Shown: positions 18,450-26,337 of the stretch, one piece after another
How the letters are laid out: each line of letters starts with the position of its first letter
Position numbering within the stretch: the first letter of the stretch is position 1
NCBI RefSeq assembly: GCF_900996245.1
Contig: NZ_CAAJGK010000107.1
Coordinates: 62,001 to 126,000, forward strand
Reading direction: 5' to 3'
Length of the DNA: 64,000 nt
Source: Paraburkholderia sp. BCC1886
GTDB taxonomy: Bacteria > Pseudomonadota > Gammaproteobacteria > Burkholderiales > Burkholderiaceae
Position numbers and translations under genes: made by a program
The notes under the pieces: generated by a model
Databases searched by the model: none
What the model was told of the DNA's origin: nothing
The model's input: only the letters and a program-made list of their open reading frames with translations

Positions 18450-19547
18450 ATGAACGTCACCGAATACTACGAAAAAGAACTGCAGACGCGGGGTTATCAA
18501 TCTGACCCGGCGCAGCGCGCGGCGGTCGACCGTCTACAGCGGTGCTGGGAAGAGTGGGTCGAGTACAAGTCGCGCCGCTCGAACGCGCTCAAGAAGCTCA
18601 TCAATCGCCCGGATCTGCCGCGCGGCGTGTACATGTGGGGCGGCGTCGGGCGCGGCAAGAGCTTCCTGATGGACAGCTTCTACATGATCGCGCCGGTGCA
18701 GCGCAAGACGCGGTTGCACTTTCACGAGTTCATGCGCGAAGTGCATCGCGAACTCGAAGAACTGAAGGGCACCGCCGATCCGCTCGACGAACTCGCACGC
18801 CGCATCGCGAAGCGTTACCGGCTGATCTGCTTCGACGAATTCCACGTATCGGATATCGCCGACGCGATGATTCTGTATCGTCTGCTCGACAAGCTGTTCG
18901 AGAACGGCGTGCAGTTCGTGATGACCTCCAATTACGATCCGGACACGTTGTATCCGGACGGCCTGCATCGCGACCGCATGCTGCCGGCCATCGAGCTGAT
19001 CAAGTCGAAGCTGGACGTGATCAACGTCGACGCGGGCATCGACTATCGGCAACGTACGCTGGCGCAGGTCGAGGTGTATCACACGCCGCTGGGCGCGGCC
19101 GCCAACAAGGCGCTGCGCGACGCTTTCTCGAGCCTCGCCGCGGTCCCCGACGAGAGCCCGATCCTGCACATCGAGAAGCGCGAACTGAAGGCCTTGCGAC
19201 GCGCGGACGGCGTCGTATGGTTCGACTTCGCAACGCTGTGCGGCGGTCCGCGCTCGCAGAACGACTACCTCGAACTGGCGAGCCGCTTTCACGCGGTGAT
19301 TCTCGCCGACGTGCCGCAGATGTCGGCGCGCATGGCGTCGGAAGCGCGCCGCTTTACCTGGTTGATCGACGTGTTCTACGACCATAAGGTGAAGCTGCTG
19401 ATGTCGGCCGCGGTGCCGCCGGAGCAACTCTATGTCGACGGGCCGATGGCCAACGAATTCACGCGCACCGTGTCGCGCATCGTCGAAATGCAGTCGAAGG
19501 AATATCTCGATGCGCCGCGCCGGACGGTGGATACGTCGCTAACCTGA
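18450..19547 (+). CDS. zapE: Cell division ATPase ZapE (AFG1-like)
   Basis: ZapE is a P-loop ATPase of the AFG1/YhcM family, reported to act on the Z-ring late in division and under stress. The 365-residue protein has Walker A WGGVGRGKS (about residues 63-71), the family segment LHFHEFMREVH, and the Walker B/sensor region RLICFDEFHVSDIADAMIL. SNYDPDTLYPDGLHRDRMLPA follows and is highly characteristic of AFG1 proteins. The start at 18450 gives the usual N-terminus. It lies right after the lpdA terminator on the same strand. Confidence 0.96.
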   Translation: MNVTEYYEKELQTRGYQSDPAQRAAVDRLQRCWEEWVEYKSRRSNALKKLINRPDLPRGVYMWGGVGRGKSFLMDSFYMIAPVQRKTRLHFHEFMREVHRELEELKGTADPLDELARRIAKRYRLICFDEFHVSDIADAMILYRLLDKLFENGVQFVMTSNYDPDTLYPDGLHRDRMLPAIELIKSKLDVINVDAGIDYRQRTLAQVEVYHTPLGAAANKALRDAFSSLAAVPDESPILHIEKRELKALRRADGVVWFDFATLCGGPRSQNDYLELASRFHAVILADVPQMSARMASEARRFTWLIDVFYDHKVKLLMSAAVPPEQLYVDGPMANEFTRTVSRIVEMQSKEYLDAPRRTVDTSLT

Positions 19548-19628
19548 CGACTGATGCGAAACGGATAGGGCGGCCCATTGAACGGCGCGAAGCGGCTTTT
19601 GCGATAGGCCGCTAACCGCTTGCCGAGC

Positions 19629-19652
19629 ATGCGGCGTCGGGTGCCGCATTTT
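19629..19652 (+). terminator. Weak hairpin plus T4 after zapE
   Basis: 7-bp stem (19629-19635 with 19643-19649), 7-nt loop, then TTTT. A plausible weak terminator for zapE. Confidence 0.45.
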
Positions 19653-19701
19653 CAAGATTCGGATTGGTCTTATATGCCGTCCGCGGACGACTGGATATCT
19701 T

Positions 19702-19723
19702 CTTTGTCATGGATCTGACAAAG
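19702..19723 (+). promoter_or_regulatory. Perfect inverted repeat reaching into the ribosome site of the transposase-domain gene
   Basis: The 8-bp arms CTTTGTCA (19702-19709) and TGACAAAG (19716-19723) flank a 6-nt centre. The right arm overlaps the Shine-Dalgarno AAGGAG (19721-19726) of the gene starting at 19732. It could be an operator, an RNA hairpin limiting translation, or both. Confidence 0.6.
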
Positions 19724-19731
19724 GAGAAGCC

Positions 19732-20184
19732 ATGAACCCGTACCGAGATATCACCGACGAAGAATGGCAACGTGTTGCCCCGTTGCTTCCTGAACTGCGT
19801 CCGCGCTCCGAGTTGCGCGGCAGGCCGCTGGCCAATACGCGGTCCGTGCTGAACGGCGTGCTGTGGGTGATGTACAGCGGCGCCACCTGGTCGGCCATGC
19901 CGCGCAAATACCCGTCTTATCAAACCTGTCATCGGCGCTTCAAGGCGTGGCATGAGTCCGGCGTACTGAAACGGGTCATGCAACAGCTGTTCGGCGCCGC
20001 CAGCGACGAACTCTGCAGTCTGATGGAAGCCCGTATGCGTATTCACGTGGCTCCCGCGCAGAAGCCGTTAGAGGCCGAGAAGCTCCCACCCGTTGCACCG
20101 GCCGTCTACGCTCCGTCGTCGGCCAAGCCACTGCCGTCCTCGCCCTTTGCTTTTGCGTCGTCGCCGTTCAAACACGCGGCATGA
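19732..20184 (+). CDS. Stand-alone transposase-type DNA-binding domain protein (DUF4096-like)
   Basis: Residues 1-90 match the N-terminal DUF4096 helix-turn-helix domain found in IS5-group transposases: an opening DITDEEWQRVAPLLPE, then RGRPLANTRSVLNGVLWVM, then the Trp/Arg-rich WSAMPRKYPSYQTCHRRFKAW. The 150-residue protein then ends in a Pro/Ala-rich tail with no DDE catalytic domain. No DDE remnant or terminal repeats are seen after it, so a whole insertion sequence is not present. A strong ribosome site (AAAGGAG) and a terminator downstream suggest an expressed gene, not debris. Either a domesticated DNA-binding protein or an old fragment is possible. Its own inverted repeat upstream favours the former. 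Confidence 0.7.
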   Translation: MNPYRDITDEEWQRVAPLLPELRPRSELRGRPLANTRSVLNGVLWVMYSGATWSAMPRKYPSYQTCHRRFKAWHESGVLKRVMQQLFGAASDELCSLMEARMRIHVAPAQKPLEAEKLPPVAPAVYAPSSAKPLPSSPFAFASSPFKHAA

Positions 20185-20215
20185 CACTTCCCTCCAGCCG
20201 GTTTCAAATACGGCA

Positions 20216-20250
20216 ACGGCCGAACGGGCAAAGCCCGCCGGCCGTTTTAT
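20216..20250 (+). terminator. Terminator after the transposase-domain gene
   Basis: Nested stem (ACGGCCG 20216-20222 with CGGCCGT 20239-20245; CGGGC 20225-20229 with GCCCG 20233-20237) followed by TTTT. The T-tract runs into a 12-nt tandem repeat. Confidence 0.8.
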
Positions 20251-20276
20251 TCGCCGTTTTATTCGCCGCTTTATTC
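20241..20276. repeat. 12-nt tandem repeat, three copies
   Basis: GCCGTTTTATTC occurs at 20241-20252 and 20253-20264, and with one change at 20265-20276. It starts inside the terminator stem. Confidence 0.85.
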
Positions 20277-20310
20277 TTGAGTTAAAGCTACGTCGTAACC
20301 CGCCAGCGTT

Positions 20311-20793
20311 CTATTGCTGACGAATCCAGGTTTGCGAACGGCCAAGCAACGCAACGCCGATATAACCGCGCACCACCAGCTTGTTGCCACCGTCTTCCAG
20401 GTGCATCTTGCACTTGTACAGCTTGCCGTTTTCCGGGTCGAGAATCTGGCCGTGATCCCAGCCGTCGCCGTCCTTCTGCATATCGCTGATGATGGTCATC
20501 CCGAGAATCAGCTGGTCCTTGCGGGAGTCGGTGCAGGCGGTGCAGCGGCGCTCGGGCTGGTCGTTCGCACCGAGCCCCTTGATGACCTTGCCGCTCAGCG
20601 ATCCGCCGTTATCGGCAATCTGTACGAGTGCTTTGGGCTGGCCGGTGTGATCGTCGATGGTCTGCCACGTGCCGACCGCTGAGTCGGCCTGGGCCATCGC
20701 GGTGACGACGCTGGCGAGCAATACGCCGGCGAGTGCGGCGTGGCGGACCGTTCTAACGGCGAGTGTGCGAGCGCGTCGCGTGAATTGAATCAT
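20311..20793 (-). CDS. DUF2147 family exported protein
   Basis: This is a 160-residue secreted protein of unknown function. Residues 1-36 form a signal peptide (basic start, hydrophobic core, cleavage near AMAQA). The mature part has the DUF2147 pattern: GTWQTIDDHTGQPKALVQI near the start, a Cys pair (RRCTACTDSR), ILGMTIISDMQKDGDGWDHG, and ILDPENGKLYKCKMHLEDG. It ends LLGRSQTWIRQQ. A perfect GGAGGAAG ribosome site precedes the start. In this family the domain is a small lipocalin-like beta-barrel. It converges on the transposase-domain gene. Confidence 0.9.
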   Translation of the reverse strand: MIQFTRRARTLAVRTVRHAALAGVLLASVVTAMAQADSAVGTWQTIDDHTGQPKALVQIADNGGSLSGKVIKGLGANDQPERRCTACTDSRKDQLILGMTIISDMQKDGDGWDHGQILDPENGKLYKCKMHLEDGGNKLVVRGYIGVALLGRSQTWIRQQ

Positions 20794-21027
20794 TGTCTTC
20801 CTCCTTGATTAAAGACGGCGCGATCATGGTCGCGCAGTGTTCTCGGCATCTCGGGTGGCGGAGTCCTGCGACCACCGTGACGCCTGGTATCGACTCTCAG
20901 GTTCGATTGAGCTGTCCCCGGTGTGCGAGCGGCGTATGGCCGTCACACATCGTTTGCGCAGAATACGGGAAACTGCGCGCGCCGTTTGATAGAGGAACCT
21001 CTAATCGAGGCGCGCCACCCGAGACGA

Positions 21028-22728
21028 TCAATTCAACTGATAGGAGAAAGTCGCGTTCACACGGGGACTACGCGACGCACTTTCCACCGGTGCATCGCCG
21101 ATCGGTTTGGCCACCGACAGATCCAGGCTGTAGTACTTCGTATCCGAAATGCGGAAGCCAAAAGCAATCGACGACAGCCGCGAAGGCGAGGGTGTACCGG
21201 CATGAAGGAACACGCGCGCCATATCGAACGAGATGTACGGCGTGAACGTGCGCAGATACGTGAAGCCCGGTGCGAACGCACGGTTCACTTCGAATATCGC
21301 GCCCCAACCCGAGTCGCCCGACGCTTCGCCCGGTTCATAACCTTGGGCGAAACGCTGCGCGCCGAACGAGATCTGCTCCGAGGTCGGCAGCGATACCGGA
21401 CTGTACTGACCGGTCAGCGAAATCGACGTGCCGATCTTCAACGGCCACTCGTTGGTTTGCGAAAAGCTCGCGCCGGTCCGCACGAAATTGATCGATGCGG
21501 GGTTGACGATCGTCGTGCCGGGCACGTTCGAGTCGCCGGATTTCGAGGCGCCCAGAATATCGAAAGCCTTCGCCACGTTGATGCTCGCGCGGCGCACCTG
21601 ACCCGGCTGCACGTTCGCGTAGTCGGCTTGCAACTGCATCACGCGCACTTGTGAGCGCAAGCCGATTTGCGCGCCCGTATCGTTGTTGTGATAACGGTCC
21701 TCGTCATGCGAGGCGTACACCGATGCCGTGCCCGTCAGACTCTGCGTCGAGCTCAACAGAATCGGGTAAACGAGCGACCCGCCGACCTTGTCGTTGATCA
21801 CCGTGCGCTGAACATAATTGGGCAGACCCGGGTTGTCGGTCGGATTGCCGCGATAGTGCGATGCGTCGATCTTCGCAGTCAGTCCATCGGTACCCACCGG
21901 CACCGCGGCGTGCGCGGCAAGATACGTGACGTTGTTGCGACCCTTCGGCAGCAGCGCCGAAATGCTCAACTGTTCGCCGAGCGAAGTCAGGCCGTTTTCG
22001 GTGGCCGTCAGCAGGCCTTGCAAGCCAGGCTGGTTGGAAGCGATACCGGCGCTCACATCGAAGGGTTTGCGGTCGACGTTCAGCTCGAGCGTGGTGGCGC
22101 CGTCGGTGTTCTGCGGCGGCGCGACGTTCGCCACCACTTTCACGCCCGGCAGCAGACCGAGCACGTTCGTGTAGCGGTCGAACGTTGCGCGCCGCAGCGG
22201 CCGGTCCGCGGTGATGTGCTCGGCGATCGCGCGAATCTTGTCTTCCATCGCGCCGGGTTTGCCGGTCACCTTGACCGCGGACACGTAACCTTCCACCACC
22301 GTCACGCGCACCACGCCGCCTTCGAAAGTCTGCGCTGGAATGAACGCGAGCGAGAGCGCATAGCCGCGTTCCTGGTAAAGCTTGGTGACGCCGTCCGCCA
22401 CCTGGATCAGGTCGCCGATCGTGATGTCTTTACCGACTAGCGGCGTGAAGCGCTGCGCGACCTGATCGAACGGAATGGACTTCACGCCCTCGACCTGTAC
22501 GCGCGTGGGCGTCAGATGGCGGGCGAGGAGTTCCTGGAGTTGAGGGGCTTGCGGTGCGACCTCGACGGTCACGTTCGGGCCGCGGTCGGGCGCCTTGATT
22601 TGCGGCAGCGTTTCCAGCGGATTACCGCCGCCGGCGGGACGAGCCTGAGCTCGTGCATCTACCTGCATCGTGCTGGCGGCGAGCGCCGCGAGCACGACGG
22701 TCCATTTACTGCCGTACCCGAGTTTCAT
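21028..22728 (-). CDS. Two-partner-secretion outer-membrane transporter (ShlB/FhaC/HecB family)
   Basis: TpsB proteins export large exoproteins across the outer membrane. The ATG at 22728 has an ideal ribosome site (GAGGAAG, 6 nt) and gives 566 residues. A longer frame upstream has none and is rejected. The order is: signal peptide (about residues 1-27, ending DARAQA), a Pro-rich linker, a POTRA_2 domain (LAFIPAQTFEGGVVRVTVVEGYV), a second POTRA-like part, and a 16-strand barrel ending in SYQLN. The conserved ShlB barrel motif appears as RFAQGYEPGEASGDSGWGA (VRG/YxxGE region). No TpsA gene is adjacent. The next gene upstream on this strand is a repetitive lipoprotein, a possible partner. Confidence 0.9.
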   Translation of the reverse strand: MKLGYGSKWTVVLAALAASTMQVDARAQARPAGGGNPLETLPQIKAPDRGPNVTVEVAPQAPQLQELLARHLTPTRVQVEGVKSIPFDQVAQRFTPLVGKDITIGDLIQVADGVTKLYQERGYALSLAFIPAQTFEGGVVRVTVVEGYVSAVKVTGKPGAMEDKIRAIAEHITADRPLRRATFDRYTNVLGLLPGVKVVANVAPPQNTDGATTLELNVDRKPFDVSAGIASNQPGLQGLLTATENGLTSLGEQLSISALLPKGRNNVTYLAAHAAVPVGTDGLTAKIDASHYRGNPTDNPGLPNYVQRTVINDKVGGSLVYPILLSSTQSLTGTASVYASHDEDRYHNNDTGAQIGLRSQVRVMQLQADYANVQPGQVRRASINVAKAFDILGASKSGDSNVPGTTIVNPASINFVRTGASFSQTNEWPLKIGTSISLTGQYSPVSLPTSEQISFGAQRFAQGYEPGEASGDSGWGAIFEVNRAFAPGFTYLRTFTPYISFDMARVFLHAGTPSPSRLSSIAFGFRISDTKYYSLDLSVAKPIGDAPVESASRSPRVNATFSYQLN

Positions 22729-23297
22729 CGGATTCTTCCTCGTATTGCCCATCTTGTTTTGCGCGCGTGGCGCCTCGTCGGGCGGATCGCGATCGCTTAT
22801 GTGTGGCTCGACGCATACTGCCATGCCTGTCTGTATTACGTCACGCGCTCCGCGTAGCTTGAGCACGAAATGCAACACACGTGGAACATGTGATGACACG
22901 GACTGCTGAACCATGCTGGACGAGTCATCGAGCACGATCTCGCGAACCACGGCGATGGCAGGTCTTGCTTCACGACGCATCGGTTTATGTATGTCGCATC
23001 ACTAACGGACTGCTCTGTATAACCGGTGACTGACCTGCGCAAGGCAGGCAGCAGGAAGAGTCGAAAAACGTTGGGTGGACATGCGCGCTCCTCTCTATCT
23101 CTTATCGCTGTCCTGGCCGAATGTCTTCGTCGACCGGAGCAACGATGTCCCGGCTTTTGGTCCCGGTGTTCCCGGGCTTTTTTGGGGTCTCAGGTTCTAT
23201 GCTTTCGGACTTCGTTCGGGTAGCGCAAACGCAGCAGGCCGGCCGCGCTTGCGTTATCCCTCGATGGCGGCAGGCTTGCCGCCATCGTCGGTGGCAC
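22729..23297. other. Intergenic region between the TpsB gene and the repetitive lipoprotein gene
   Basis: No convincing gene in 569 bp. It presumably carries the TpsB promoter. An 11-bp perfect hairpin at 23262-23287 (4-nt loop) lies just after the lipoprotein stop but has no T-tract. A second GC hairpin with T6 (about 23161-23187) faces the plus strand, where nothing is known to be transcribed. Confidence 0.5.
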
Positions 23298-24839
23298 TTA
23301 CTTCTTCGACAGACCGCCGAGCAGACCCGTGACGAGCGACGTCACCGGCGACAGCAGGTTGCCGGACGAGCTGCTGCTGGTGGTGCTCGACAGGCCGGCA
23401 ACCGTGGTGGTCGTCGTCGCGGTCGTCGCTGTCGTCGCGGTTGCGGTCGTGGTGGTCGTGGTCGCTGCGGCGGCGCCGCCGAGCGCGCCGGTCACGCTCG
23501 ACAACAGGCCGGTGACCGGAGCGAGCGGGCTGCTGGTGCCGCCCGTCGCGCTGCTCAAGCCACTCGTCACGGTCGAGAGAAGGCCCGTGACAGGCGCGAG
23601 AGGATTGCTGCTGCCGGTGGTGGAACCGCTAGCTGCGCCGGTCAGCGTGCCGGTCACGGTCGAGAGCAGGCCGGTGACCGGTGCGAGCGGGCCGGTGCTG
23701 CCGCCCGTGGCGCTGGTCAACGAACCCGTCACCGTCGTGAGCAGGCCCGTGACCGGTGCCAGCGGGCTGGTGCCGCTGGCGCTGGTGCCGCCCGTCAGAC
23801 CGCCGAGTACGGTCGTGAGCGAAGCCAGCGGGTTAGTGCTGCTGCCGCCGGTGAGCAGACCGCCGACCGAGGCCACGGTCGTGCCGGTTGCGTTCACCGT
23901 CGAGCCGAGTGCCGTCGTGATCGGGTTGTTGCCGGTGCTGCTGATCGTGCTGCCCACCTTGCCGATGCCGCCGCCGAGCGTACCGAGCAACGTATTCAGC
24001 GGCGCGCCGAGGCCGGTGGCGGTGCCCACTGTTTGCGTCGTCGACGCGATGACGGAAGTGATCGGCGTGATGGCGGTGCTGAGCGTCTGCGTGACCTGCT
24101 CGACCGGGCCCGTCGACAGGGCCGTGGTGAGCGTGCCGCCGCCGTTGGTGACGGCGCCGCCGAGGGTCGATACCAGACCGCCGAGCGGCGACGTGAGAGC
24201 GGACAGCGGAGCGAGCGGGCCGGTACCGAGGCTCGTCACGAGCTTGCCGGTATCGGTGACTGCGTTGCCCACGTTGCCGACGACACCACCGACGCTCGCG
24301 ACCGTGGTACCCACTGCGTTGTTGCCGGTGCCGAGCTGGCCGAGCCCGGCGTTGACCCCATTGCCCAGCGTCGACACCGCCGAGCCGAGATCCGATACGA
24401 CGGCGCCCGTTGCCTGCGTCGTTGCCGTGCTGACGCCCGGCAGCGTTTGCGAGCCGATGACCGTGCCGATGCTCGACACAGTTTTACCCGCGCCGTCGAT
24501 CACACCACCCGCATTACCTGCCACTGTGCCGAGAGCATTGGAGGTCGCCGTGGTGGTCGAGCCGGTTCCAGTGCCCGTACCCGTACCTGTGCCGGTACCT
24601 GTTCCCGTGCCCGTGCCCGTCCCGGTGGTGCTGCCGGTGGTGGTACCCGAGCCACCCGACGCCGATGATCCGCTTCCGCCGCTGGTCGAGAGAGTTCCGC
24701 CGGCAGAGCCGCTTCCGTCGCTGCCCGTGCCGGAACTGAGGCTTCCGGAGCCGCCGCAGGCGGCCAGAGAGAGCAGAGCAGCAACGCTTGCTGCGATCAG
24801 GGTTGTTCGTACAGTGATGCTGGTCGTTTGAATGGTCAT
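23298..24839 (-). CDS. Repetitive Gly/Ser/Thr-rich lipoprotein
   Basis: The 513-residue protein starts with a lipoprotein signal (AAC at about residues 26-28). A low-complexity zone follows, with SGGSGS-type sequence and a run of Gly-Thr dipeptides encoded by variable codons. The middle (about residues 95-320) repeats short Val/Gly/Thr units such as VASVGGVVGNVGNAV. The C-terminal third has four good copies of PLAPVTGLLSTVTG, each followed by a Thr/Ala/Gly spacer, and a degenerate fifth copy before the terminal GLLGGLSKK. Similar Burkholderiales proteins are often labelled collagen-like, but there is no Gly-X-Y periodicity here. It is probably surface-attached. It shares strand and neighbourhood with the TpsB gene and lies upstream of the Tad locus. 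Confidence 0.8.
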   Translation of the reverse strand: MTIQTTSITVRTTLIAASVAALLSLAACGGSGSLSSGTGSDGSGSAGGTLSTSGGSGSSASGGSGTTTGSTTGTGTGTGTGTGTGTGTGTGTGSTTTATSNALGTVAGNAGGVIDGAGKTVSSIGTVIGSQTLPGVSTATTQATGAVVSDLGSAVSTLGNGVNAGLGQLGTGNNAVGTTVASVGGVVGNVGNAVTDTGKLVTSLGTGPLAPLSALTSPLGGLVSTLGGAVTNGGGTLTTALSTGPVEQVTQTLSTAITPITSVIASTTQTVGTATGLGAPLNTLLGTLGGGIGKVGSTISSTGNNPITTALGSTVNATGTTVASVGGLLTGGSSTNPLASLTTVLGGLTGGTSASGTSPLAPVTGLLTTVTGSLTSATGGSTGPLAPVTGLLSTVTGTLTGAASGSTTGSSNPLAPVTGLLSTVTSGLSSATGGTSSPLAPVTGLLSSVTGALGGAAAATTTTTTATATTATTATTTTTVAGLSSTTSSSSSGNLLSPVTSLVTGLLGGLSKK

Positions 24840-25269
24840 GGCGCCCTCGAGTTGAATCTGTAGTTAGGTGGTGCTGCGTGCCTATATCTGCACAAGCCAT
24901 GCCATTTCTGCGGAGCAACGCGAAAGATTTTTTGAGCGATTGGTGAAAAGCCATACGCAATATGGTTTTCAGGGCATTGGTGGAGTGCGTTCCGAATCAG
25001 ATAACCGGCTTTAAAAACGATCGGCTAAACGTTTGCGCGGGATGCGTAACGTTACGAGTCCGGGGCGTCGTTACGGCGTGTCGCGTAACGCAACCGTGAT
25101 ACGGCTTCCTGATTCGATTGAAACGGGAGGTTCAAACGTTCTGTTCAAACAAACATTTAGTGGGGCGAATCTAACCTATGGTTAGTCCTATGTGCTGCGG
25201 CCTACAGATTGTCGTTAACTTGAGTAGTGGTTAAAACGCATACAGTGCGTGGCCCGCAGCATCGAACAA
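24840..25269. other. Divergent regulatory region between the lipoprotein gene and the Tad locus
   Basis: No gene seen. AT content is higher than the surroundings. A cluster of CGTAAC/GTTACG half-sites (25045-25089) and repeated GTTCAAAC words near 25130-25150 are present. Confidence 0.5.
25045..25089. promoter_or_regulatory. Cluster of four CGTAAC/GTTACG half-sites
   Basis: CGTAAC at 25045-25050 abuts GTTACG at 25051-25056, making a perfect 12-bp palindrome. GTTACG at 25070-25075 and CGTAAC at 25084-25089 form a second inverted pair with an 8-bp spacer. This looks like a multi-site regulator-binding region between the lipoprotein and pilus genes. Confidence 0.55.
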
Positions 25270-25298
25270 TTGCTTAAATATGTTTGTTCGGATATAAA
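25270..25298 (+). promoter_or_regulatory. Predicted sigma-70 promoter of the flp/tad operon
   Basis: TTGCTT (25270-25275) and TATAAA (25293-25298) are separated by 17 bp, about 210 nt before the flp ATG, implying a long leader. No sigma-54 -24/-12 element with correct spacing was found here. Confidence 0.5.
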
Positions 25299-25510
25299 AC
25301 GCGGAAGCATCAGGATTGTTGAGGGAGGTGGGTTATCGAACAGACAGCTCATAAAAATCCGTATCACTGATGGTGGCTGCAAGGCAGGGCGCGCACGGCG
25401 TAACACGTGAGACCGAGGAATGAGAGACCGCCGGTCCGCAACGCTGGTAAACCCTGGCGCTAGAAGCAGCTGGTATAGAACGAAATCAAATCAAGTCCGA
25501 GGGTTCAAAA

Positions 25511-25684
25511 ATGAAAAAGCTTACGCAGCGTTTCCTGAGAGAAAACAAAGGCGTGACGGCAATCGAGTATGGTCTGATTGCGGGGCTGATGGCGGTGGCA
25601 CTGGTCACAGCTGTTGGATACGTCACCGGCGGTCTGAGTACTGCCTTCCAAAGCATTGCAACGGTCCTTACCAGCCACAGCTGA
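25511..25684 (+). CDS. flp: Flp-type IVb pilin
   Basis: This is the major subunit of the Flp/Tad pilus. The ATG at 25511 follows a GAGGG ribosome site and gives only 57 residues. The leader is 14 residues (MKKLTQRFLRENKG), and TadV should cut after Gly14. The mature protein begins VTAIEYGLIAGLMAVAL, with the Flp Glu-Tyr pair at +5/+6 and a hydrophobic helix. It ends in a short polar tail (VLTSHS). It is the first gene of the tad cluster and is followed by a small hairpin and the prepilin peptidase gene. Length and motif are typical of Flp pilins. Confidence 0.96.
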   Translation: MKKLTQRFLRENKGVTAIEYGLIAGLMAVALVTAVGYVTGGLSTAFQSIATVLTSHS

Positions 25685-25726
25685 CAACTCGATGGCGGCA
25701 ATTTTCTACGAGCGCAATTGAGGCGC

Positions 25727-25742
25727 GTCGGCTTCGGCCGAC
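25727..25742 (+). terminator. UUCG-loop hairpin after flp (possible attenuator)
   Basis: GTCGGC-TTCG-GCCGAC, a 6-bp stem with a very stable tetraloop, lies 43 nt after the flp stop. The T-tract is poor, so partial termination or 3'-end protection of pilin mRNA is more likely than full termination. Confidence 0.5.
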
Positions 25743-25836
25743 CGGCTCTTTGTGAACTCTTGAAAACAGTCATTTGATATCAATGCGAATTGCTTAATGC
25801 GGTTCGCATTGAGTTATCTCGCGTGTCGAGTCCATT

Positions 25837-26337
25837 ATGATTTTGTCAGCTGCCAGTATTCTATTTATCGCATGGACTGCGGCGGTCGCTATATGCGATT
25901 GCCGCAGTCGGCGCATTCCCAATTCGCTAGTCGTTGCCGGGTTGGCGGCAGCATTTATTTGCGCGTTCTTTCAGTACAGCCCATTTAATGTCCCGACCGG
26001 CCAGGCGGTAATAGGCGCCGTGGTCGGGTTGCTGGCGTTGCTGCCGTTTTTCGCACTCGGCGTAATGGGCGCGGCCGACGTCAAGGTATTCGCCGTACTC
26101 GGCGCATGGTGCGGTGTCCATATGCTGCTCGGACTCTGGATCGTCGCCAGTGTGGCGGCGGGTCTGCATGCACTCTGGCTGCTGATCACGACGCGCACCC
26201 GGCTTCCGGTCATCGGCCGCTCGGCTACGCCGACTTTCGCGGTAGCCGGCAAGGCATCGACACCCTATGGCGCATGTCTCACGGTGCCGGCCTGCGCGTG
26301 GCTCCTTTTGCAACTGTCCAATAGCGTGCCGAGATGA
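25837..26337 (+). CDS. tadV: Prepilin peptidase TadV/CpaA (A24 aspartic protease)
   Basis: This membrane aspartic protease removes the Flp and pseudopilin leaders. The 166-residue protein is mostly hydrophobic. The two catalytic aspartates are visible: Asp21 in CDCRSRRIPN and Asp81 in GVMGAADVKV (the GxGD-type motif, here GAAD). It lacks the N-terminal methylase domain of PilD-type enzymes, as expected for the Tad form. It overlaps the next gene tadE by 4 nt (ATGA), showing translational coupling. Confidence 0.95.
   Translation: MILSAASILFIAWTAAVAICDCRSRRIPNSLVVAGLAAAFICAFFQYSPFNVPTGQAVIGAVVGLLALLPFFALGVMGAADVKVFAVLGAWCGVHMLLGLWIVASVAAGLHALWLLITTRTRLPVIGRSATPTFAVAGKASTPYGACLTVPACAWLLLQLSNSVPR

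Noticed and set aside
23161..23187. GC hairpin followed by T6 on the plus strand
   Set aside because: Looks like a terminator, but no plus-strand gene ends nearby.
23329..24831. 500-codon plus-strand Val/Pro-rich frame opposite the repetitive lipoprotein
   Set aside because: Antisense image of the repeats; the minus frame has a lipoprotein signal and ribosome site.
25448..25466. GG/GC pair resembling a sigma-54 promoter before flp
   Set aside because: Spacing between GG and GC is one base too long and the surrounding bases are poor.
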